Shown: positions 20,783 to 31,703 of the stretch, piece after piece
How the letters are laid out: each line of letters begins with the position of its first letter
How positions within the stretch are numbered: the stretch's first letter is position 1
Assembly: GCA_018136815.1 (NCBI GenBank)
Contig: CM030933.1
Span: forward strand, 3,583,144 to 3,647,143
DNA: 64,000 nucleotides
Direction of reading: 5' to 3'
Origin: Isochrysis galbana
Lineage: Eukaryota; Haptophyta; Isochrysidales; Isochrysidaceae
Notes under the pieces: generated by a model
Told to the model about the DNA's origin: nothing
Database searches by the model: none
What the model saw: only the letters and a program-made list of their open reading frames with translations
Translations under genes and position numbers: made by a program

Positions 20783-21399
20783 TTAACATCTAGGCTTGTT
20801 TGACCACCCTATGACCTATGAATGGTTCAATGGTTCTTTAGATTAAACCATGGGCTCGCACCGAGTCTGCCCCATATTCCACATTCGACAGAACGCGACC
20901 TCACCCACATCCCCCATCGCGGGGTGGTAGGGGCTCCGTTGTCCGTTGCCGATGAGGCGCGGTCTCGCGGTCTCTCATCACTAGGATTATTTTACCGCAG
21001 CAACAAGAACATCGAACGTCCAGGTTGCACGCTCCGATTCTCTAGAGAATCATCACTAAGAGTTGTTCTCTATTGACTCATTGCTACGGTACTGTCGTGG
21101 CGGCTAGCCCACTATGTACTACTCAGCAGCCCATGCGCACGCCACCTCTCTGCGAGAGTGGCTGCTGGGTGTGGCTCCATCATCCTCGCTCTCCTGCCCC
21201 CCCCCCCCCCCCCCCCCCACCCACCCGCCCCCCACACCACCACTCGGTGAAACAACCTTTCGGCGGTGCGTTTCACCTTCGTGCCCACGGCCCCCCCCCC
21301 CCCCCCCCCCCGCGCGCGCACCCTCCTCCCCTTGCCGACCATCGGCACCGCCTCTTGCTCCCCCACCTTCCCGCCAGTTCGCCTCGCTCGACTCGCGCC
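20783..21399. other. Intergenic with short dispersed repeat R5 and poly-C runs
   Basis: 20905-20960 (CACATCCCCCATCGCGGGG, then AGGGGCTCCGTTG) resembles 34777-34810. Poly-C runs at 21197-21218 and 21292-21310. The plus-strand frame here is the Pro-rich upstream extension of the next gene. Confidence 0.5.
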
Positions 21400-21777
21400 A
21401 TGGCGGTGGACAGCAAGTCATTCAGCGGCACCTCTTCCGCCGTCCAGTTCGCTCCGCCTCCAATCTGCGCACTTGCCTACGCTGCAGCACCGCCGCCCTC
21501 GCCAGCGCCCCGCGGCCCTCCACCTGCGCCATGGCTGTGCTTCTCGGGGCCACTCGTTGGGCAGAACGTGTCTGTACCGGAGACCACGTGCAGACCAGGC
21601 AGTGATAGGACTGGACACCATTGGACGGGCACAGTCGCCTTGCAGGCGAGCGGGCCCGATCGAGTGCTAGTGCACTTTGCCTGCTCGGGTGAGAAAGAGT
21701 GGTTCAACATGGCGCAGGTCACCTTTCCGCGACAGTCCGATGTATCCCCACTCTGCGATATTTTTGCTGCTTTGTGA
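21400..21777 (+). CDS. Small protein with possible Tudor-like fold
   Basis: 125 residues from the ATG giving MAVDSKSFSGTSS; upstream codons are poly-C/Pro and unlikely to be translated. The N-terminal half is Pro/Ala-rich. The C-terminal half, with FSGPLVGQNVSV, HWTGTVALQASGPDRVLVHF and GEKEWFNMAQV, has the spacing of a Tudor/chromo-barrel 'W-x-A-x-V ... V-x-V-H-F ... E-W' pattern, which binds modified histones or other peptides in known families. The match is from pattern only. No neighbour suggests a role. Confidence 0.4.
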   Translation: MAVDSKSFSGTSSAVQFAPPPICALAYAAAPPPSPAPRGPPPAPWLCFSGPLVGQNVSVPETTCRPGSDRTGHHWTGTVALQASGPDRVLVHFACSGEKEWFNMAQVTFPRQSDVSPLCDIFAAL

Positions 21778-22164
21778 CGAGGATTCCTAATGAAATGTGT
21801 GCGAACAACTTCGGGAGTCGATAGCGGGACAGCGTGCCAACCCATGGCATTTTTCCTGGCCTGCACAGTCAATGTGGCTGCGCTACATCTTGCCCTCTCT
21901 TGCGAGCAATCCAGAGCTGATCTGCGAGCACGAGCACATCCAAACCAGTCGTATCGTTCAATGGCTGGTGGTTTTGCAGACGAGCTCAGCAAATGTGCAG
22001 GCCGTACGTGGCATGTGCAGTGCGCGCACTCGGGCGTGTGCCTTCTATCTTGTATTTTCAATGAGGCCACATTGGATTTTCATTTGCAAGATATTGTATC
22101 GTCTCAGTACAAATACTCCCCCACAGCTCCTCTTTGATAAGCTGCACCCCAAGCCCAATATCCT

Positions 22165-22795
22165 TAAGGTGGTTCTGTAGGATTTAGAAAGAGGTGGGAA
22201 ATCGGCAGGTGGGCGGCGGGGCGCGCGCTCTCCAGCGAGGAGCTCTCCCTCTCCAAGGGAGGCCGTGGCGATGTATGGGATGCCTGCCTTCGACGACCCA
22301 CTGGGCACTATTCCAGTGGAGTTAGGTGGGCTCCCCAGCGCAGGTTCTGCGGCCGCCAAGCATCCTGCGCCGCCTCTGCACTCTGCACGTGGTGCAAGTG
22401 CAGCGTGGCCAGCTAGCTGCCCACATCGTCTACGCTTCTGTGCCTGTAGTGCGACCCACCCGACGATGAAGAGGCAGCCGCTGTCGCGGCAGAGGCAGTG
22501 GCAGCTGGACTGGTGGCAGGTGGCAGTTTGCACGGAGCAGTGGCTCCAGTGAGTGAGGCTGGACGCGGACGGCCAACAGTGGTTGTGTTGGGTGGAGCGG
22601 CCATACTAAGGCCCAGGGTTCGAGGACAAAGTGGGCAAGAATTTCAGGTGGTGCACACGGTTGGGCTGTGCCAGGGCACTCTCTCACACCCAGATTGGCC
22701 ACAGATCTAAGCTGCCGCGCTGCGTGGAGCGTAAAGTTGAGGAGTTGCATGGCGAGTCTGTCGTCGGTTTCTCCGAGGGATTATAAGGGCGTGTT
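22165..22795 (+). CDS. Paralogous repeat-gene, copy A
   Basis: Shares with the minus-strand region 33845-33240 an upstream block (TTAAGGTGGTTC, then TAGGATTTA), a start-like block (YGMP after GCGAGGAGCTCTCCC) and two protein blocks. The second, 22611-22792, is fully open: residues KN-x-R-x-CTRLG-x-x-RALS, then GHRSKLP-x-CVE-x-K and SVVGFSEGL before TAA. The middle block reads RFCACSATHPTMKRQ. The frame between the blocks is shifted relative to copy B, so either introns or decay separate them. I do not recognise the family; LP-x-CVE is faintly like the P2X7 intracellular-domain family. Confidence 0.4.
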
Positions 22796-23189
22796 AGAGA
22801 TGTTCATACGGCAGTAGGAATGGGTACTGCTACTTGTGCATGTGTATGCTGCCTGCCACAGCATGGGAAGTAATGATACTTTTTGTCCATTTCTACCGTC
22901 TCAAATCATGTAAACTTTCCTCACATTGACCTTTTTGGTAGCCGCCAAGTCGACTTTAGAGAGTACTCCTCTCCACCCCGCTTTAAGTGGGAGAAAGGGC
23001 ACATCTTGTGGACAAGTGTGCTTTCTGAGACGGTGGAGCTCCTCAACAAGTCTCATGAAGGGCGCGAGGGGTAAAAAAATGGGCGCCCGCTTGCCTCGGG
23101 GGCCCCCATTTCGCCTCGCCTCTGGCTAGCCTCTCTTCCATTTGCAGAGCCTGTTTTGTTAATAATTGATTGTATGTTTGTGTTTGGTA
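22796..23189. other. Intergenic, no gene recognised
   Basis: AT-richer spacer between the copy A locus and the inverted repeat. Nothing beyond short frames. Confidence 0.5.
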
Positions 23190-23489
23190 CATAGAGTTCT
23201 AAAAATAGCAAAGGAGGAAAAGGCCAATGTTCAAATTGGATCGGCATCACGCATCACCTCCGGCGAGTGCAGGGGAGGGGAGGGCGGGGGTGGGGTGGGG
23301 GGCTCCCTTTGCCTCTGGAAAACGTTCCACGCTACTCCCCCCCGCCCCTAGAAATTATCCTGCGGAACCCCCCCGCTCGCCCCCCGCTCCCCCGCCCTCC
23401 CCTCCCCTGCATTCGCCGGAGGTGATGCGTGATGCCGATCCAATGTGAACATTGGCCTTTTCCTCCTTTGCTATCTTTAGAACTCTATG
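23190..23489. repeat. 300-bp inverted repeat
   Basis: 23190-23296 and 23385-23489 are near-perfect reverse complements, starting at CATAGAGTTCTAAA on the left arm and covering GCAAAGGAGGAAAAGGCCAA, the GGATCGGCATCACGCATC region and the GGGGAGGGG run. About 90 bases separate the arms. A transcript could fold into a hairpin of about 100 base pairs. The right arm abuts the hairpin-ended element at 23490-24099. Confidence 0.85.
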
Positions 23490-24099
23490 GCTTGTACTTT
23501 GTGTTGGCCCATTCTTGTGTTGGTGTTTGTTGTGTTGGGCCTCTTGGGCCGGTGTTGTGCGCGTCGTTCGTGCGCCCGAGGCGCGGTTGTCTGCCCATCC
23601 TTTGGCGTCGCTGGAGAGCATCTCCAGTGCCGTCTTCTTTGTTGCTCCTGTCCTCCATGTTGGGGGCCCAAATCTGCTCAATGCTCATCACTATGTTTTG
23701 GTGCGATATTCCCCCAATGGGATCCTGTCTGAGATGGTGCCGGGCCAGCCCCTCGCGCCGGAGCGCGAGGGCGCTACCGCGGCTTTGTAGGGTCCCGGCC
23801 CGGAGGCCTTCCCTAGTGAAGCGTCCCTCTGGTGCGATGTGACTGGTGTGGCTGTGAGATGTGATGTGGGTGTGCTGCATGCTGGCAACCAGCATGCAGG
23901 TTGTTCGCGCTCGCCGTTCTCGGTGATGCGCGGGCATGGCCCGCTGGCATCTGTGCCCACCTGGCTGGGGAGGTCCTCCTGGCGCGGTCGCTTCGGCGAC
24001 AGCGGCGTGTCCATCATTGCTTCGTCCATCGCGGCGAGGGCCGCGGCAGCGGGGGAGGGAGGCGGCGCGCGCTCCATGACCCTATCAGTTTACTGATAG
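23490..24099 (-). mobile_element. Truncated hairpin-ended element, copy of the 29157 family
   Basis: The right end carries the hairpin CTATCAGTTTACTGATAG (24082-24099). On the minus strand an ATG eight bases after the hairpin opens MERAPPPSPAAA; the intact element has MERA at the same place. The region GGCTTTGTAGGGTCCCGGCC-GGAGGCCTTCCCT (23780-23812) matches 31640-31670. The rest of the frame is Ser/Pro/Thr-rich and not conserved. No RRM-like or distal ORF parts remain. Confidence 0.7.
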
Positions 24100-24678
24100 T
24101 TCCCCAAGGCACAAAACTAAGCACTAAGCACGGAGCCGGAGCCCTCGGGTGAGTTCGCCCCTCCGCCTGCTACCCACCTCATTCCCCCGCTCCCGATGCT
24201 CCCGCCCTGCTCGCATTGAATGAAGGGAAAAAATATTATCGACTTGCCTCTCAATCAACGAGGCAAGTTTTCAAGACACTCTTGTAGCCTCTTTCTCTGA
24301 GTCGTCGCCGGCCGTTCACCCCGTGTCTTAGAAGATGATGGTTTGGGTGCATTAGCGTCAGTGCGCACGCAGGCGGTAGGAAGCCTCAACGACAGAAAGC
24401 ATATGGCACTATGGCTGGCCGCCTGAAAGTCACGTGAGTTCGGTCAAGGCAAACCTTCGGTATCGGTTTTGTCGGTGTGTTCAGCCGCGCTATGTACTAT
24501 GCGTCTCAGCCCATACTAAAGACCTGCGGGCGGTGTTTGCCCATTAAACCCCATCCGGAGCGCCGACGTGGGCGGCCGTTGGTGCGCCTGGCCCAAGGAC
24601 GTCGCCACGGTGATGCAAGGATGGATGCGCGAGAGCATCTGCACCCATCCCAAATTCCTCCAGGGTGAGGGAGTCTCG
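24100..24678. other. Intergenic, no gene recognised
   Basis: Balanced composition; contains no frame that resembles a known protein. It lies 3' of the PP4R3 gene on that gene's strand. Confidence 0.5.
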
Positions 24679-27600
24679 TTATCGGTCCTCGCTCGAGATG
24701 TGTGGTTTGGAAGAGGTCGCCCGTGGGGGATGCGGGTATGCACACGACCAGCTTTGGCCTGACGCATCAGTAGTCGTGTTCTTGTCATTTGAAAGGCAGG
24801 TAGTGCCTGCGGAACCAGATACAGAATGGAGGAACGACACTGCTTGCCCGTGAATGGGCAAGGTAGAGGGCGTGGTTACTGCAGCACCAACTGAAGCTGG
24901 TAACGCGGACGGAAATGGCTTGTGGTTAGGTGAGAGGGTTGGCGGCTTTAAGGGAGAACGCGCGGGCGAGAGCGGTGGGGATGCATGCAATGAGGCTGGC
25001 GGATCTCCGCCGTCGGGTGGGTTTGCAAGGAGAGCGGCAGCAGGGGCGATGCCAGCCGCAGCAAGTTCGGCCAGCGCTGCAAAATGCCGAGACACCAAAA
25101 AGCGATGGAGGGCATTGAACCGAGCATCAGCATGGATCTACGAAGCAACGGCCAAGATGTTGGGTAGCGTGATATGAGGAGAAGGCGCTGAGATGCAAAG
25201 GGTGTGCAGCGCCACGTTTGACCAAGGCTCTACGCATCTCCAGTATCCTTTGCTATCAATCGTGCACTGGCAACATGCGTAAAGACACTCGTCCGACCAC
25301 CATCCGTCGGTCAGGTACACGGAGTGCTATTGGCTACCTGATGAAGTAACGCAAATGTTGCAGATGTCGCGAGCGAATCGGTCGGCTTTGCCTCATCCGT
25401 TCTGCTTCGCAGTTGAGAAACAAGCTCGGAGAGCAGTGTAGTTACACCCTCCGCCTCGGCAGCGGCAGGGAGCTCAAGAAGAAGATGGCGAGTAAATCGA
25501 GCAACAGAGGAGTGCAGGACGCGAGAATCATGCCGAGCAAGAATGCCAAGAGCGTGCCAGAGAGACGAAGAGAGCCCCAGCTATGGGCGGTCGCGCGGGG
25601 GGGGGGGGGGGGGGGGGAGAGGGGGGGGGGGGGGAATTAAAAGACGTGAGTCGACCAAGTGCGGATGCCACAAGCTTTTATATGGAGGCAATGGGCGGAG
25701 CATTTGCCATCCAAAGGGTCAAGTGTGCGCGCAAGAGCGGCGCCTTGGTTCCTGCGTGGCCTGACTGACCTCGAGACCCCGCTGTCTGTGGCGGCCAATA
25801 AAGCTCACTATTAGGTCAAGGACAATGGGCGCACGAATTTCGATAGGAAGTTCCGCCGAGGCGCCCACTGTGCCTGGCCCATCCGCGCGAACGTCTAGCT
25901 TTCTACTAAGGCTAGCGGCTGTCTTCGCCCGTTGTCCCATCGCAGCTAGCTCACGCACGAGGTACGAGACGCATCCCTCAACGTGAGAAATATTCTGCGC
26001 GGTGTCCGCCTGAGGACCGTCCTGGTTTCCTCGACCGGCTCGCCAGTGCGAAGTGCTCTCGCCCGTCCCGTCCACACCTGACCAAGCCGCCCCTCCGCCT
26101 GCGGTATCCAAGTCACCGAGTTCGTCACGGGCGGTGCAGTAAGCTGCTTCGATGAAGGATTCTTCTTCCACGCCCTCCATTGTGGTTGGGTCCAGGAGCA
26201 CGGTCAGCAATTCACAGCATTGGCGCGCCACCCCCTCATCTGCAGTATCGCAAAGTCGAGATGCCAAGAGGAGAGACGTCGAGGACCGCGCCACAAGCAA
26301 GGCAGGGACCGCGGCGGCTGCAGCCACCGCCATGTTGTCAGACAAGGCCGCGGCGGTGGCGGCCGCCGCGGCCGCGGCCGGCGTGGCCTCACGCAACTCA
26401 ATCTCTTCCATCCGCATGACGCTCGGGTTGTGGTTGGCGAGAGCAGCGAGAGTGTCGCAGCAGCGCACGTGGACCGCCGCAGGGGCCTCAGCCCAAGCAA
26501 GCGCTGTGCGCGCAGCGGGTAGCAAGCCAGCCGAGCACAAAGCGCGGTAGAACCGAGCTCGTTCGATGGGGTGCAGTGAGGAGGCGAGTGCACACAGTTC
26601 GCGGAGCAGGGCCCAAAGCTGCAAGAGTGGCGGCTCGGCGGGAGGCGGTGCCGGAGAGACGACGCCGCGCCGGGTGGGGGAGGCGGGAGCATGCCAAGAT
26701 TTTGCGGGGAATGAGCGTGGAATGGCGACAGGCGACGAGTGCACCGGCACCAGCCTGTGCTCACTCGATAGCGCCTGGGCGTGCCCCGACCGGAGGCAGC
26801 CAAAGAGATCCCGAAGGAAGGCCTGGTCGTCTTGTAGCTGGAGTACAATCTCTCTGCTCATGACGTTCAAGGCGTTTGAGAGCATCTCTGCCACGCCAGA
26901 GTCGGACAAGCCAGCAGCAACAGGAAGGATGGAGTCGAGGATGTAGGCAATGCGATGGGAGGAGTGAATCAGAGAGATGGTCTGCGCCGGGGCAGGAGTA
27001 AGGGGTGGATCGGGGCTGCTGATATCTTCCCAGCGCTACCCCATGGGAAGGCAACGCCATGTGACGAGGTCCACTACGCGAGGCGCATGCGCCCTGCGCG
27101 CCCCATCTCGGTCCAATAATACGATCATCTCACAACGGCCTCACCTCAGGCGACGAGATGGTAACGGGCATCTTGAAGCGTGCCTCGTCCATCACATACG
27201 CGCGGAAGGCCGTGTTGACATGCTGCGTCTCCACGTGACACCGGCCAACCTGAGCGGGCCCATCGGGTTGAGATTTGAGAGCTGTGCTGCGATGAATGCT
27301 CCAGTATGTTGGCGAGCTGGCCCCGTGCTGGCCTGCTGCGCAGCAGCCCACAGGTACCAGCCGCGCAAGGGCCTTGCACGAAAGCGCTGCGGCGGACTGG
27401 CGCTGGTCTTAGCGGGCGCACCCGTGCCTCGCGCTCGAGCGCACCAAAGAGGAAGGGCACCGCATCATCCTTTAGCAATCGGCGCAGGAGCGCGCCCTCC
27501 TCGAGCATGAGCAGCAGCTTGGCGATGCTCCCAAAGCGCGCAGAGGCTGCCTCGAGATGCGAGTCGGCGCCCGACCCCTCCGCCGCATCGGCCCGGCCCT

Positions 27601-28216
27601 TAATGGGAGAGCTTCCACCACTGCACGTGCCATCGTATGCCGGCATGCGCCCGGCGTGTGTGGCGTATTCAGCGGCGATCATCCCCACGTAGTCGAGCGC
27701 CCTGCTTCCCACCTTGCCGACTGGCTGCTCCGAGATGAGCGCGCCGACGAGAGCTGCGCGCGCAGGCTCCTCGCGAGGCACACCCAGCAGCATCGAAAGA
27801 ATCTCCTCCAGTTCATCCAGCGCTTCGCCGCCCTGCGGGATGGGAAGCTCGGCCGGCAGCGCCAGCATCTGCTCATCGAACATCGGCGATCGTGGCTGCG
27901 CCTCTCCCTCCGCTCCATACAGCATGTTGACATCCTCCCAGACCTGCGCAGCGTCTTGGGCGGTAGCAAACGAGAGCGCCCACTCGGCCTCATCCATCGG
28001 CACCACGCGGAGCACCGTCTCTGACGAGAGAGAGAAGCTGACCGCCTTGTCTGGAAGCTCTGTCGAGGCGAGAAGGTCCTCTGAGGGGCTCACCACAATC
28101 AGACGCTGCCTGCCGGCTTGTGCGGGCTGCCACATGACGCGACCAGAGCCGCACGACGACCAGCTACCGGTGCACTCGTCGTGCGCCAGCACCTCCGCCC
28201 CCACAAACTCCGCCAT
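24679..28216 (-). CDS. PP4 regulatory subunit 3 (PP4R3/SMEK/PSY2-like)
   Basis: Exons 28216-27422, 27222-27145, 26981-25770 and 25580-25338 join in frame at GT-AG sites, all phase 0; a further exon from about 25140 towards 24679 is tentative. The N terminus (MAEFVGAEVL; WALSFATAQDAAQVWEDV) fits the EVH1/Ran-binding-like domain, which recruits substrates. The next block fits the SMEK armadillo-like domain: GEALDELEEILSMLLG; FGSIAKLLLMLEEGALLRR; FRAYVMDEARFKMPVTISS; HRIAYILDSILP; LHPIERARFYRALCSAGLLP; LGILARHDSRVLHSSVARF. These align in order with metazoan SMEK. The protein targets the PP4 catalytic subunit to phosphoproteins in DNA-damage response, mitosis and signalling. The 18-base poly-C stretches (poly-G at 25600-25634) form the pyrimidine tract of the intron before exon 4. 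A 550-base purine tract on the sense strand lies just upstream of the ATG. Confidence 0.87.
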
Positions 28217-28239
28217 CGAAATGGGCTTGGAGGTCTTCG

Positions 28240-28669
28240 TCTTCGTCCAACCCCTTCTTCCCCTTTCCCCGTCTCTTCCCCCTTCCCCCCTTTTCCCCCT
28301 TCTCCCCCTTCCCCCCTTTTCCCCCTTCTTTCCCCCCTTTCTTTCCCCTTTTGCCGTTTTCCACTTCTCCCCTTTCCCCCTTTTCCCCCTTTTTCCCCTT
28401 TGTTCCCTTGCTCCCTTCTTCCGTCCCCTCCGCCCTCTCTCCTCCCCTCTTCCCTCTTCCCCCGCTTCCTCTCTTCCCCCTCTCCCCCCCACTCTTTTTT
28501 GGCTTTTCCCACTGGTTCCTTCCTCCCACGCCTCCACCCCCTTCCCTCTCGTTCTCTCCCGCCTGATTTCTCTCCTTCTCTCTCTCTCTCTCTTCTTTCC
28601 CTCTCCCTCCGTCTCTCTCTCTCTCTCTCTCTTCTTTCTCTCTCCCCCTCTCTCTCACTTCTTTCTCTC

Positions 28670-28705
<36 letters not shown>

Positions 28706-28930
28706 TTCCCTCTCCCTCTCTCTCGTTTCGCCGGTATCCTCTCCCCCCCAAGTACTCTCTCTCCGCCTTCTCCCTCCCGCTAAAAAGTTCTTCCTCCTCC
28801 ACAGCTCCTCCTCTCTGCGTCACACTCCCGCCTCATCCTCTCTCCTCTCCTCCTCTCTCTTTCTCTTCTCTCCTTTGGGGCTCCCTCCCCTCGCCTCTCT
28901 CTTTTCTACACCCCCCTCCTCTCTTCTCTC
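28240..28930 (-). repeat. Long purine tract (CT/C-rich on plus strand)
   Basis: Almost 700 bases of C/T on the plus strand, from C-rich at the left (CCCCCTTTTCCCCC units) to (CT)n at 28570-28720. Directly upstream of the PP4R3 start on the sense strand as GA/G. Frames crossing it are artefacts. A triplex-forming or nucleosome-free promoter role is possible. Confidence 0.9.
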
Positions 28931-29133
28931 CTCTACTACACTTAGAACGCCCCCCGGGCGGGAATTCCCGTCCAACCGGGGGGGGGCCCAAGAGCCTCCG
29001 CCGCCTCCGGGAGGGGCGGGCCCCTCAGCCCCAGCTCTCTCCAGGGAGCCTGGAGTGGCGGTAGCCATTAGAAAGGACAGAAGCGACGTAGTAGTAGAAT
29101 AGTAGAATCTTGGTCGGTAGTTATCCCGGGGAG

Positions 29134-29156
29134 GTTGATAGTGGTCAAAGCTAAAA
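29134..29156. repeat. Target-site duplication, left copy (23 bp)
   Basis: Identical over 23 bases to 32630-32652; begins GTTGATAGTGGTC and ends GCTAAAA. It flanks the 29157-32629 insertion on the left, next to five more A residues. Confidence 0.9.
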
Positions 29157-29493
29157 AAAAAGATCTGAAGGTTCAGGGCTACACACCTATCGCTGGACAG
29201 CGCATACTACTGCTACTGCACATCAGCCAGCGCCCTTATCTCCCTTTTCTCCGCCCCCTTGCCTTCCCCCCCTCATTCCTTTGTCTTCGGTGTCGGGGGT
29301 GCGGCCCTGGTACACTACCTAGGGCCCGGTTTCGGGTGTGGGGTCCGGGCAGGCCTTTTGGATTTACGTTGGTAGGATAGAGTAGGCATCTCTTGATGTG
29401 GTTGTTCCAAGGGTGGTGCACCGGCGTGTTGTTCGCCTCTATCTCTTGTGTGTCGCGGTTTTTGTCTCGACTAGGTGCTCCATCCCTAGCTTG

Positions 29494-30190
29494 CTAGCTA
29501 GGGATACTAGCTCCGCGCTGGGGGTCAATTCGTTCTTCTCGCCGAGTTCGTAGAGTGGCCGGATGTCGGCCAAGTCTATCCTCTTTTTGGGTTGTCTCCC
29601 CATGCCCGCCTGGGCGGTTCGCGCGGAGTCCGTTGAATTGGCGAATAATAGCGCCTTGCTCAGCTTGTTGAATCTTTCCAGTGTGCGTATTAGTACCGAT
29701 TCTTCTGAGAACGTGGCGTTCCGTGTCTGGAGCGATCACTTCGTGCAGGGTGCGTTTAGGCGGCGCCATCCGGCGCGCCTGTTCGCGGTCCATGCGTGCC
29801 TGACGCGCTTCCTCACAGCTGCAAGCGCGGAGCGGTGGCGTGAAAGCTAGCGCGTAGTTCTTGTAGTATCCTTTGCATCCCTTCGGGCCGGCGTGGATGT
29901 TCATGTTTTTGATATCTCCTCCTAGATCTTTGCAATCGCGGATCGCATAGTCTAGCGGGTAGGGGTTGTTGTTGACATTGAGGAGAATCTTGCGCGGAAA
30001 GTCAAAAGTTGCAAAGTTGCCCGTCCTTGGTGCGACGTACAAGTGGTAGACCTCCTTCTTGCCTTGGGTGACGATCACTCCCTCCTTGGTTAGCACCTTT
30101 GTGCGCTCTTGGTTGCCTTTCAGGAAGATGAACCTGTTGCGGGTAGGGGGGGTTGCCCGTTCCCCCTCGCACGTCCCCGTTCATTAGGTC
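29494..30190 (-). CDS. Element-encoded domain, C-terminal ORF
   Basis: Open for over 220 codons after an upstream in-frame stop. Starts with Asn-Arg-Phe-Ile-Phe-Leu-Lys-Gly-Asn and continues VIVTQGKKEVYHLYVAPRT, GNFATFDFPRKILLNVNNN and KGCKGYYKNYALAFTPP, a beta-rich pattern of normal composition; the end is Arg/Gln-rich (ARQARMDREQARRMAPPKR), suited to nucleic-acid binding. No known family recognised. It lies inside the 23-bp-flanked insertion, so it belongs to the element, not to a host gene. Confidence 0.5.
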
Positions 30191-30730
30191 CCCTTCGCGT
30201 GACCCCCTCCTCGCCGCCTCGCCCCGTTTCCCCCTCTTTGCATCGCGTTCCTTCTCCCGCCATCGGTTCCTTTTCCCCCCCGTCCCCCTTTCGTTCTTTG
30301 TTGTCACGCTCCGACCCCCTTTTCCCGCGTCGGCCCACTGGGCCCGCCCCCTCTCTCTCTCCCCTTCCCCGTTCTCTCCCCGAGTGCCTCCTTGAGTTTC
30401 CGGCCCCGTTTCATCCCTCTCTCTTCCCGCGTCTTTTCCCTTCCCGGTGTTTACTTTTCCCGTGAGTGTCCCCCCCCCTTTGTTCTTACGTCTCGCGATC
30501 AGCGCCACCGCTCGAGCGCTCCTGTCCCCTTCTCGTCTGCCTGTGCTCTCCGTGCTCGTCACGCCCGTCCTCATGCTGCCCGAGGCCGAACCCTCGGTCT
30601 CGCCCTCGGCCGCACGTGCCCTCCCCGATCCTGTCTCTCCGTCTCCTGTGCCCCCTCCCATTTGTACCTCACATGTTAATGTCATGCACAGCCCTTCCAC
30701 ACCAACATGCACAGCAGCCACAGCCCCTCA

Positions 30731-31159
30731 TCACTCATCACACACACAGAACCCTTGTTGTTCGAGCGCCTTGGCTAGCGAGTTTATGTTGATGGCGTCC
30801 TTCATCTCGAATTTGAAATTGCGCACTACGAGGTGCGCCGTCACGTCTTTAAATGCGCTGGCTAGCGCCTTCGATGAAGCTTGAGGGAGCTCGCGGGCTT
30901 CGTCGTCAAGGGTCTGAAATTTGACGATCATGGGGTATTTCACCTCATGAATCGCGAAAACTCCTTGATCCTTGAATTTGGCCTGATATTGTTGCGCACA
31001 GTCCGCTGAGACCAGGATCTCCCATGGGCCCGCTGAGCTCTTCGCCAAGAATTCCGGCTCAAGGTCCACGCCCTCGAGCTTGTTGAGATGCGCTACAATG
31101 GCGCTGAGAGCCTCCTCATCTTTGATCTTGATGCCCCGGTCCGTAGAGGTGAAGGTCAT
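30731..31159 (-). CDS. Element-encoded RRM-like ORF
   Basis: 142 residues from an ATG (MTFTSTDRGIKIKD). IVAHLNKLEGVDLEPEFL, GPWEILVSADCAQQYQAKF and HEVKYPMIVKFQTLDDEA give an alternating helix/strand pattern like the RNA-recognition or transposase-22-like domains of retrotransposon ORF1 proteins. Two stops (TGATGA) end the frame; about 500 bases of Arg/Gly/Glu-rich coding-like sequence lie between it and the next element ORF. Assignment as ORF1p is inference. Confidence 0.45.
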   Translation of the reverse strand: MTFTSTDRGIKIKDEEALSAIVAHLNKLEGVDLEPEFLAKSSAGPWEILVSADCAQQYQAKFKDQGVFAIHEVKYPMIVKFQTLDDEARELPQASSKALASAFKDVTAHLVVRNFKFEMKDAININSLAKALEQQGFCVCDE

Positions 31160-31703
31160 TATTATATGCGAGTTGTCGTGCTGGTAGTCTTGGTCTTCTT
31201 CTTGTTCCTCCCCTCCTTGGGGGGTTGCCTGCGTGTGCCCGTGGGGTGGGGGTCTCTTGGTCAGTCTTTCAAGCGCTTGGTGAGACGTCGTGCATGGGAT
31301 GGGGCCCCTATCGGCTCTCTCCGTTTCGTGGGTTGGTAAGGCATACCATTCTTGGTGCCTTGTTGTTGTCGTATGTTGGTGTGTTGCTGGTTGTGGAGGT
31401 CGCGGCCGCTTTCGCGGCCTTTGTCCTTTGTGACTCCTTGGGTGCGCGTAGGGTGTGCGTGGTTTGGTCCGTGTAGTCCCGTGTTGTCTCTCGGGCTTCA
31501 GTTGACCCTAGTGTGGGCCTCATTGGTTCATGTTGCTGAATCCTGCAGCTGATGCTGCAGGACACAGCTGTTGTTGTGATGGTGGTCTTGCTGACCGGCC
31601 GGGTCCGCGCCTCGTGCTGGCGCACGAGGTCGGTTCCGCGGCGTTGTAGGGGCCCAGCCCTGAGGCTTTCCCTATGGGAAGATCGGCCCTGAGGCTCCTC
31701 TCG

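Noticed and set aside
28099..29102. Long Glu/Arg/Lys or Ser/Leu/Pro frames
   Set aside because: Translations of the purine/pyrimidine tract upstream of PP4R3; the real PP4R3 start is the ATG at 28216.
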